Assembly: GCA_017613855.1 (NCBI GenBank)
Contig: JAGACY010000003.1
Location: forward strand, 1 to 8,938
DNA: 8,938 nt
DNA from: Pseudomonadota bacterium
GTDB taxonomy: Bacteria > Myxococcota > Bradymonadia > UBA4248
Direction: 5' to 3'
Shown here: positions 1-5,242 of the stretch, piece after piece
Layout: each line of letters begins with the position of its first letter
Numbering within the stretch: the stretch's first letter is position 1
Made by a program: the position numbers and the translations under genes
Notes under the pieces: generated by a model
What the model saw: only the letters and a program-made list of their open reading frames with translations
The model's database searches: none
Told to the model about the DNA's origin: nothing

Positions 1-665
1 AATGATAATAAGCTTTCAGGTAATTCGATCGATTTTAGGGATTTACATCCGGCAAACGCTTCGTTCCCAATCTCCGTGACATTCCATGGAATGATAATTG
101 TCGTGAGGTTTTTGCATCCCTTAAATGCAGATACTGAGATGGAACGCAATGTTTCAGGAAGTATGATTTCTTCTATATTTTTTCGGTTTTTAAATGCAGA
201 TGTTCCAATGACTGTTATGCCTTCCGGAACAACTACGATATTCTCATTTCCGGTATATTCAATGCAAACCGTTCCATCCAGCCTGAATCCGGTTGAATCG
301 AGCTTTGATGCGGATTTCACTACCTTTGGTTCTTGTTCTGTAGAATCATTCAGGTTTGTTTTTACCGGCTCTGCGTCAATGACATCGTGTACATCGGTTG
401 CTAATTTGGGCTGTTCCGAAGTTACATCAAGGTGCGGTTTGACCGATTTGACTTCATAATGTACTTCAATGTTGCCATTCTTTTGCAGCGCTTCGACGAG
501 GTTTTTTATGATCGAAGTCATGGCGGATGGCTTTTGTGATGTTTCCTTCGTTTCCGGATGCTCACCCTCGGTCGTCTGTTCCAGCGCTTCACGCACAGAC
601 GATTCGACCGTGCTAATGAGTGAATCCAGTACAGATGACAAAAAACCGGGCTTCTTTGGTTTCAT
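1..665 (-). CDS. BspA-like leucine-rich repeat protein (3' end beyond window)
   Basis: This frame is open from an ATG at 665 down to the left edge, 221 codons, so the C-terminus is missing. The first 120 or so residues are not repeats: they are polar, Lys/Glu/Ser/Thr-rich, with a helical stretch around residues 50-62. From about residue 130 there are BspA-type (LRR_5, Treponema pallidum type) repeats of roughly 23 residues, for example 'SAFKGCKNLTTIIIP' and 'EAFAGCKSLKSIELPESL'. Such proteins are often surface adhesins or protein-binding scaffolds. Here the N-terminus (MKPKKPGFLSSVLDSL) shows no signal peptide or lipobox, so the protein may be cytoplasmic or exported another way. The ribosome binding site is weak (GGAAAC). 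A shorter out-of-frame ATG upstream was not used. The gene diverges from the orphan at 938. The repeat family is confident; the biological role is unknown. Confidence 0.8.
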   Translation of the reverse strand, partial: MKPKKPGFLSSVLDSLISTVESSVREALEQTTEGEHPETKETSQKPSAMTSIIKNLVEALQKNGNIEVHYEVKSVKPHLDVTSEQPKLATDVHDVIDAEPVKTNLNDSTEQEPKVVKSASKLDSTGFRLDGTVCIEYTGNENIVVVPEGITVIGTSAFKNRKNIEEIILPETLRSISVSAFKGCKNLTTIIIPWNVTEIGNEAFAGCKSLKSIELPESLLS

Positions 666-687
666 GGTTGTTTCCGCATTTGTTAAA

Positions 688-708
688 GGTGCGTGCCTGT
701 CACGCATC
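688..708. repeat. Short inverted repeat in LRR gene leader
   Basis: GGTGCGTG (688-695) and CACGCATC (701-708) can form an eight-pair stem, including one G-T wobble, around a 5-nt loop CCTGT. It lies about 22 bp upstream of the LRR gene start and just downstream of the candidate promoter. It could be a 5' UTR hairpin or an operator. No function is shown. Confidence 0.4.
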
Positions 709-717
709 CATGTACCT

Positions 718-746
718 ATTCTTAACAATTATTCACAAATGATCAA
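718..746 (-). promoter_or_regulatory. Candidate sigma70-type promoter for LRR gene
   Basis: On the minus strand TTGATC (746-741) is followed after exactly 17 nt by AAGAAT (723-718). Each hexamer matches the consensus at four of six positions. Transcription would begin near 711, about 45 nt upstream of the ATG. Such matches are common by chance in AT-rich DNA, so this is a weak call. Confidence 0.3.
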
Positions 747-791
747 ATGGTATTTTGAACTTTTTCTGTGGTAAATTGCCTCGAATTTACT

Positions 792-800
792 TGTTATAAT
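792..800 (+). promoter_or_regulatory. Extended -10 promoter for the zinc-knuckle orphan
   Basis: TGTTATAAT (792-800) is a perfect extended -10 element (TGnTATAAT). No good -35 lies 16-18 bp upstream, as is usual for extended -10 promoters. The predicted start near 807 gives a leader of about 130 nt containing both hairpins at 843-900 before the ATG at 938. Confidence 0.45.
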
Positions 801-842
801 GACTTCTGCTTGCACTTTTCTCAAAATGCGTTATTTTTTATC

Positions 843-870
843 CGGTCGTGCTATTTCATACGCACGACCG
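843..870 (+). repeat. Palindromic hairpin A (bulged TAT/ATAC type)
   Basis: CGGTCGTGC (843-851) pairs perfectly with GCACGACCG (862-870). Inside this, TAT (852-854) can pair with ATA (858-860), leaving a TTC loop and a bulged C at 861. No T-run follows on either strand, so it is not a canonical terminator. The geometry matches the hairpin at 5149-5176, which suggests a repeat family or a leader RNA element. Confidence 0.6.
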
Positions 871-873
871 CTC

Positions 874-900
874 GCCTATGGGCTATTCAGCCCATACGGC
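874..900 (+). repeat. Palindromic hairpin B (bulged TAT/ATAC type)
   Basis: TATGGGCT (877-884) pairs perfectly with AGCCCATA (889-896) around the tetraloop ATTC. The outer GCC (874-876) pairs with GGC (898-900) past a single bulged C at 897. It lies three bases after hairpin A, making a tandem pair 37 nt upstream of the next start codon. Confidence 0.6.
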
Positions 901-937
901 TCGCAAAATGTATGAATGTCTGCAAAGGTTATATCTT

Positions 938-1510
938 ATGTCAATAATACATAATTCCATAGTCAGATCGGTTTCAGAACACATTCGAAATAGAATCGCT
1001 TCGATGCGCAATCCTAATTCAGGAGAACCATCACAATACATCGGGTATGCTTGCCAAAAATGCTCCTCAAATACCGAAGATACTGAAATACGAATTCGCC
1101 AAATCGATGAAATCGACAGAATCGTCGATGAGATCCGCCAAATGGGCTGGGATGTTCAGGTACAGCATATATGCAACTCATGCCTGAAAGAATTGAACAC
1201 TAATAATATTCTTCGCATTACCGAATGGGATCGCTTTCATCCGGTAAATCACGTCTTCATCTTTAAAAATGATGAAACGAGCGATCCCATCTATTCACTT
1301 GTCGAAGATATCAGAGATTTTAAATGCATTCTTGTACTTTTGCAAAAACAGTCCAAACAACCCATCGATCCAAAGAATTATTCTGCTCTGAATGATTTAA
1401 AACAATACAGCACGCGCAAACGCATCAAATCCTATTGCGGGAAGACATTGACGTGGCGCGATTTCTTTGGACAACTGGCTGCAAAGATTCCCAATGATTC
1501 AAATCATTAG
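938..1510 (+). CDS. Hypothetical protein with two CxxC zinc knuckles
   Basis: A 190-residue protein that I do not recognise. I chose ATG 938 because AAAGG (924-928) lies 9 nt upstream. The frame is open back to a GTG at 848, but that start would put the protein through the two hairpins and has no ribosome binding site. C39-x2-C42 ('YACQKC') and C79-x2-C82 ('HICNSC') flank an acidic helix-like segment (about residues 46-70) and could bind one zinc as a split zinc ribbon. Residues 85-130 include a hydrophobic segment ('HPVNHVFIFK') and the C-terminus is basic ('STRKRIKSYC'). There is no signal peptide or membrane span. It is the only plus-strand gene in the window and is convergent with the acetyltransferase at 1583. 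A nucleic-acid-binding or regulatory role is only a guess. Confidence 0.7.
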   Translation: MSIIHNSIVRSVSEHIRNRIASMRNPNSGEPSQYIGYACQKCSSNTEDTEIRIRQIDEIDRIVDEIRQMGWDVQVQHICNSCLKELNTNNILRITEWDRFHPVNHVFIFKNDETSDPIYSLVEDIRDFKCILVLLQKQSKQPIDPKNYSALNDLKQYSTRKRIKSYCGKTLTWRDFFGQLAAKIPNDSNH

Positions 1511-1582
1511 TTTTGGTGATATTTGTGAACTGATGGCTTGAATTCTGTTGAATGAAGTGAATGTTGTCTTTGTAATTGATGT

Positions 1583-2209
1583 TTATGCTTTTAGTTTGTT
1601 AATTTCTTTTTGGAGATTTTCAAGAAATCTCCCTGCATGTGCTCCATCCATTTGTGTATGATGAAATTGGAAAGAGATGGGGAGGTAATACCTGAAAATC
1701 TTCCAATGATATCTGCCCCAGATGAGAAAGGGATTATTGAATATGCCGCTGTATATGCTGACAGCGCCGTCAAGCTCTGTATCGATAATGGCTGATGTGC
1801 CTATGACCATGCTATCTGCTGACAAATCCCGATCTGTACAGCTATCCGCAGTTTGTGCCGTAAATTTCAGATAATCGCGATTGAAGGTTTCCAGCTCTTC
1901 AGAAAAAAGAATATCACAGGAACTGACTTCTCCGGTTTTGTTTTTTACAATGGTATTTACCGCAATGGTATCATATCGGATCAGTTTGTCTCCTACCGGA
2001 AGAATATAGAATTCTTTTATCGAAGCAGCTGCCTTCCCAATGCAGTAATCAAGCAGCATGTTAAATTTTAGTTGTTTCCTTTTGCTGACTTTGACCAGAT
2101 TCGTTACATTAAATGTTTTGAAAAAAGTCACCATTGGGTTCGGTGCTTTCATCCAAAGTTTATACGCCCGGGCTCTCGTCGTGTCTTCCGGTTTGACTTC
2201 TGCGGCCAC
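1583..2209 (-). CDS. CatA-like O-acetyltransferase
   Basis: A 208-residue protein of the chloramphenicol acetyltransferase fold, which moves an acetyl group from acetyl-CoA to a hydroxyl acceptor. The signature near the C-terminus is 'FHHTQMDGAHAGRFLENLQ': H184 is the expected catalytic base and D188 the structural Asp of HHxxxDG. The N-terminus ('EDTTRARAYKLWMKAPNPMV') and 'FNVTNLVKVSKR' resemble, from memory, a CatA-like branch common in gut Clostridia and Bacteroidota and distinct from classical CatA. Translation starts at GTG: AGGGAG (2223-2218) lies 8 nt upstream, and no in-frame ATG exists further up. It follows the methyltransferase by 44 bp and is the last gene of the cassette. The acceptor is unknown, and resistance to chloramphenicol should not be assumed. 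Confidence 0.88.
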   Translation of the reverse strand: MAAEVKPEDTTRARAYKLWMKAPNPMVTFFKTFNVTNLVKVSKRKQLKFNMLLDYCIGKAAASIKEFYILPVGDKLIRYDTIAVNTIVKNKTGEVSSCDILFSEELETFNRDYLKFTAQTADSCTDRDLSADSMVIGTSAIIDTELDGAVSIYSGIFNNPFLIWGRYHWKIFRYYLPISFQFHHTQMDGAHAGRFLENLQKEINKLKA

Positions 2210-2253
2210 AGCTCCTTCTCCCTGCGAAAACGATTCGTCAATGTATTTACTGC

Positions 2254-3015
2254 TTATATTGCTTTGCCAATATAAAATACATAGCCGTAATGCTGTTTGT
2301 ATTTCATGTATAGATCGACTTCCCGTCGATTGATTTCGGCGTACACTTTCATCGTTTCACTGTGATTGTACTTTCTCAACAGAGTTTGTATTGCTTTTTC
2401 GCGAGGATAAAAATAATTGTCTGTCCAGCAGTTTTCGGGCAATACAAACGCAGCAATGAACGCATAGCCACAGTCTAGCATGATGCCGATATTCTTTTCG
2501 ATAGGATCCAAATGACTTCCTGCATCCGACCAGAACTGTTCAACTTCTGCCGGATGTTCTTTGGTGAGCCAGGATGGGCATGATACTGCAAGAAAACCGC
2601 TCGGTTTGAGAAAATTACGCCAATGGCTTAGCCCCTCCCGAAAACCAATGTTGTCGATTGCACCTTCCGACCAGATCAAATCTAATGAATTCTGTTGGAA
2701 CGGCAGGTTTTCCATGTTGCCGACAATGCCTTTCACCCGGTTTTCCAGGTTCTTTTTCTTAGCATTGCTGTTAAATACACCTATCATTGAGGGAAACATA
2801 TCCAGACCGGTAATCTTTCCGGGGAGATGTTCCGCCAAAATCATCGTTTGTCCGCCCGTTCCGCAACCCAAATCTGCAATCTCTCCGAATTGATCCGGCG
2901 ATCCTAGAAATCCGAGTGCCTGATTAATGACTTCTGAACTTCCCGGTCCCTGACGATCCAAACCAATGTGAGCTTCGAGCAGCAAGTCGATAATTTGGGG
3001 ATCTGCGTTTTCCAT
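2254..3015 (-). CDS. Class I SAM-dependent methyltransferase
   Basis: A 253-residue methyltransferase with a Rossmann-type SAM-binding core. Motif I is 'IADLGCGTGG' (residues 46-55), the acidic residue ending strand 2 is D72 ('ITGLD'), the 'GNMENLPF' segment (99-106) follows, and motif II is 'LDLIWSEGAI' (111-120). The C-terminal half ('VLPENCWTDNYFYP', 'HYGYVFYIGK') is typical of a small-molecule methyltransferase family seen in Clostridia and Bacteroidota. I chose ATG 3015 because GAAGG (3028-3024) lies 8 nt upstream. An upstream in-frame start at 3177 would overlap the CAT gene by 95 bp and add a tail with no family resemblance. It sits between two acetyltransferase genes, which suggests a shared substrate or cassette. 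The substrate is not known. Confidence 0.88.
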   Translation of the reverse strand: MENADPQIIDLLLEAHIGLDRQGPGSSEVINQALGFLGSPDQFGEIADLGCGTGGQTMILAEHLPGKITGLDMFPSMIGVFNSNAKKKNLENRVKGIVGNMENLPFQQNSLDLIWSEGAIDNIGFREGLSHWRNFLKPSGFLAVSCPSWLTKEHPAEVEQFWSDAGSHLDPIEKNIGIMLDCGYAFIAAFVLPENCWTDNYFYPREKAIQTLLRKYNHSETMKVYAEINRREVDLYMKYKQHYGYVFYIGKAI

Positions 3016-3082
3016 TTGAATATCCTTCTTTATTTCAGGGTGTAAGTATGTTTTTAAGGATACATTCAATTCTGTGAAGTTG

Positions 3083-3733
3083 TCATTTTCCGATGAATGA
3101 TTCGATTTCCTTCTGCAGTAAACGGAACACATTTGCGACCAGATAGCCATCCGCAATTGCGTGGTTAAGGCGAACACTCACTGGCATGAGCAGTCTGCCA
3201 TTCTCTTCCCGGTATTTTCCCCAGTTGATGATGGGCGCAAAAAACAAGTGTCCATCCGGAAGTTCAATGTTCATCGAATCATACGAAAGCCATGGAATGT
3301 AAGAGGCATCAAACCAATTCGGATGGTTTGCCATATCGAGGCCGTATTCTCTTGTTTGCTTTGCACGTTCTATATCTGCGCTGGCATGGGTATAAAAGGT
3401 TTCATAGTCTTCATGGTACTCGGTATAGACTGGCGTGCAGGTTTCGGTATCATCGTGAAAAATATATTGTGTGGGATGAATGACATCATAACAGATCAAT
3501 TCGTTTGTTTGCCAAAGATAGCCCATTCTGTAATCTTCACGTGAGTTCAATACCTTCGAGAGAATATACAGAAAATTGATATAGAATTTCGTGTTCTTCT
3601 GTTTGGAATATGACACAAGATCGGTGACATCGATTCTTGCAGTCATTGAAGTAGAGCATTTGCAATCTTCGGAAAAGTGACGAAATACGCCTTTTCGGTA
3701 ATAGGTTTCTTTATCTATAATTTTATAGTTCAT
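3083..3733 (-). CDS. Chloramphenicol acetyltransferase-type enzyme (CatA family)
   Basis: A 216-residue protein, close to the usual CAT length, with clear end-to-end similarity to CatA enzymes, which O-acetylate chloramphenicol using acetyl-CoA. The N-terminal 'YYRKGVFRHF' gives R13, equivalent to CatI Arg18, the salt-bridge partner of the motif Asp. 'IPWLSYDSM' gives S150, the conserved active-site serine region, and 'NWGKY' matches CatI 'TMGKY'. The catalytic motif is 'NHAIADGYL': catalytic H191 and D195 are present, but the preceding His is Asn and the usual His after DG-aromatic is Leu. It is probably the first gene of the cassette, starting at ATG 3733 with AAGG at a short 4-nt spacing. 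True chloramphenicol activity is plausible but unproven. Confidence 0.85.
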   Translation of the reverse strand: MNYKIIDKETYYRKGVFRHFSEDCKCSTSMTARIDVTDLVSYSKQKNTKFYINFLYILSKVLNSREDYRMGYLWQTNELICYDVIHPTQYIFHDDTETCTPVYTEYHEDYETFYTHASADIERAKQTREYGLDMANHPNWFDASYIPWLSYDSMNIELPDGHLFFAPIINWGKYREENGRLLMPVSVRLNHAIADGYLVANVFRLLQKEIESFIGK

Positions 3734-3752
3734 ATCGCCTTGTCTATTCTTG

Positions 3753-3758
3753 ATTATA
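3753..3758 (-). promoter_or_regulatory. Candidate -10 box for the acetyltransferase cassette
   Basis: TATAAT reads on the minus strand at 3758-3753, 19 nt upstream of the CAT start and inside the 35-bp gap after the RNA methylase stop. No convincing -35 hexamer lies 16-18 nt further up; the nearest is TCTTTC or CTTTCA. It would let the cassette be transcribed independently of the upstream gene. Confidence 0.4.
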
Positions 3759-3768
3759 TAGGTTTAAC

Positions 3769-5073
3769 TTATCTTGAAAGAATGACAACCGTCTCGACGT
3801 GCGGAGTTTGTGGGAACATATCGACAAAGCCAAGGGATCGGATAGTGAATGAATCTTTGAGGCGAGCAAGATCGCGGGCCAGATTGGTTGCTTCGCAGGA
3901 AATGTAGAGTATATGCTGAATTTTGGATGATTTGAGATCATGGCACATTTTTTCGGACAAGCCTTCGCGCGCAGGATCGCAAATCACAGCATCGCAATTT
4001 GCAGCAATTTTGGGCAATCCCTTTGTGAGATCGCACAGATGCAATTCGACATGGGTATCGTTGGTCCAGTTATTTTGGTTATAGGCGACACCGCTTTCGA
4101 AAGCTTTGGGATCGCAGAAAAATTCGAATGCATGTACGACCGGAACAAACTGGGCGGCTCTGAATGTCAGGTTGCCTGACCCGGAGAATAGATCGGCAAT
4201 GGTATGGGGCTTTGTCTGTGTAAGGAAATCGGCAACAATTTGGTGCAGCAGTGCATTCCCTTGTCGGGTGGCCTGTGCAAAATCGCCGATACGGCGCCAG
4301 TAGCAAATGTCTGGCTGCCCCGGAATGCCAACGGTATCGCGGATCATCTCTTCGCCGGCAATGTGTTCATTGTCAAAACGAATACCGGCAAAGAGATTGG
4401 ATTTTATGATTTGGTGCAGCCATGCAGAGGGCTTTGTTAAATGATATTTGCCATGCCTGCGGGCTGCGAATTCTGCGGGTTTGATATGTATGAAAGGCCG
4501 ATCCAGATCGTCGAGATCGATTTGCAAATCACAGCAAAATCCAGAATCCCATGGTTCTATTGTATTGAGGAAACGGATGATATTTTGTAAGGCAGGTGCG
4601 ACGACTGTGCATGCATCGGCGGGCACGATGGTGTGAGAATCTCGTGCAAAATAGCCAATTTTGCCATGTGTCAAATGCAGTCGGACACGCTGTCTCATGC
4701 CGTCGAGCGATCCATTTGGGGCAGCAACCGTATAATAGGTTGGTTCGATGGGATCGATGTGGGCGATCTTAAAGATTTCGCTGCTGAGTGCTTCGCTTTT
4801 GAGTTTAAAAGCAAACTCCGGCTTAACATGGCGAAATCCGCAGCTGTCGCATGCGTGCGCATTGGGACAGTTGTCCTGCTGCACTCGCAAGGGTGACGCA
4901 TGATCGCAGGAAATGGCGCGGCACCTGCCGAATCTGCTTTTTTCGAAGATGACCTCTGCCTTGCCTGATTCATCGGGCAAAGCACCGTCTACGAAGAATA
5001 TTTTTTCATTGTAGTACGAAACACCCTGACCGCCTTTGGCCATGCGAACAATTTGATAGGGAATGGTTGGCAT
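3769..5073 (-). CDS. rlmD: 23S rRNA (uracil-5-)-methyltransferase, RlmD/RlmC/TrmA family
   Basis: A 434-residue RNA m5U methyltransferase that transfers a methyl group from SAM to C5 of a uridine, most likely in 23S rRNA. It has an N-terminal TRAM-like RNA-binding domain (about 1-60). C69-x5-C75-x2-C78 and C155 match the four ligands of the RlmD-type [4Fe-4S] cluster. The catalytic domain shows 'FAQATRQGN' (265 onward), SAM motif 'DLFSGSGN' (294-301), 'CDPAREG' (D366), nucleophile C393 in 'YISCEATNLARD' and general base E427 in 'MFPQTPHVE'. The usual SCNPxT is SCEATN here. ATG 5073 was chosen because GAGG (5087-5084) lies 10 nt upstream; a TTG six bases earlier is possible. Assignment to RlmD rather than RlmC is not settled by sequence. 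A terminator upstream separates it from the lipoprotein gene. Confidence 0.9.
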   Translation of the reverse strand: MPTIPYQIVRMAKGGQGVSYYNEKIFFVDGALPDESGKAEVIFEKSRFGRCRAISCDHASPLRVQQDNCPNAHACDSCGFRHVKPEFAFKLKSEALSSEIFKIAHIDPIEPTYYTVAAPNGSLDGMRQRVRLHLTHGKIGYFARDSHTIVPADACTVVAPALQNIIRFLNTIEPWDSGFCCDLQIDLDDLDRPFIHIKPAEFAARRHGKYHLTKPSAWLHQIIKSNLFAGIRFDNEHIAGEEMIRDTVGIPGQPDICYWRRIGDFAQATRQGNALLHQIVADFLTQTKPHTIADLFSGSGNLTFRAAQFVPVVHAFEFFCDPKAFESGVAYNQNNWTNDTHVELHLCDLTKGLPKIAANCDAVICDPAREGLSEKMCHDLKSSKIQHILYISCEATNLARDLARLKDSFTIRSLGFVDMFPQTPHVETVVILSR

Positions 5074-5094
5074 AAACAAATAACCTCAGGTGCG
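5071..5094 (-). promoter_or_regulatory. Leader motif copy 1, shared with glutamine synthetase gene
   Basis: On the minus strand CGCACCTG (5094-5087), five bases, then ATTTGTTTATG (5081-5071), the last three bases being the start codon. The same two blocks with an eight-base spacer precede the gene at 8408. The spacer here supplies the GAGG ribosome binding site. Function is unknown. Confidence 0.5.
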
Positions 5095-5139
5095 GGCTTT
5101 TAGCAGAAATGTAAGTGCTACCGTGGTGTGAATCGGCCG

Positions 5140-5176
5140 AAAAAAAATCGGTGCGCGTATCGCAGATAGCGCACCG
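5140..5176 (-). terminator. Rho-independent terminator of the lipoprotein gene
   Basis: On the minus strand CGGTGCGC (5176-5169) pairs with GCGCACCG (5156-5149). An inner TATC/GATA stem has a TGC loop and a bulged C at 5157. The stem is followed by GAT and a run of eight Ts (5147-5140). It lies 67 bp after the lipoprotein stop and before the RNA methylase gene. The stem has the same bulged-C geometry as hairpin A. Confidence 0.85.
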
Positions 5177-5181
5177 TGCAA

Positions 5182-5233
5182 GGCGTATCGAGCCTAAGTG
5201 ACGTGCTGCTGCACGTCGCTTAGCGAGATAGCC
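5182..5233 (-). repeat. Palindromic hairpin D (bulged TAT/ATAC type)
   Basis: The core is GACGTGC (5200-5206) paired with GCACGTC (5211-5217) around a TGCT loop. CTAAG/CTTAG (5194-5198, 5219-5223) extends it past a T-G mismatch. Beyond an internal loop, TATC/GATA and GGC/GCC close the base with one unpaired base at 5185. It sits just after the lipoprotein stop and before the terminator hairpin, forming a second tandem pair. Confidence 0.6.
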
Positions 5234-5242
5234 GCGTCCCAT

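Noticed and set aside
848..937. GTG start giving a 220-residue version of the zinc-knuckle protein
   Set aside because: The extra 30 residues would be encoded by the two palindromic hairpins and no Shine-Dalgarno precedes the GTG; ATG 938 has AAAGG at 9 nt.
843..937. Retron or CRISPR-like RNA from the tandem hairpins
   Set aside because: There is no reverse transcriptase or cas gene nearby and the two hairpins are not equal-spaced direct repeats with spacers.
1612..1632. Perfect 8-bp hairpin GGAGATTT/AAATCTCC near the 3' end of the CatA-like gene, considered as a terminator
   Set aside because: It lies inside conserved coding sequence (GRFLENLQ region) and is not followed by a T-run on either strand in the needed direction.
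3016..3177. N-terminal extension of the methyltransferase frame into the CAT gene
   Set aside because: It overlaps the CAT coding end by 95 bp, has no family resemblance and no ribosome binding site, whereas ATG 3015 has GAAGG at ideal spacing.
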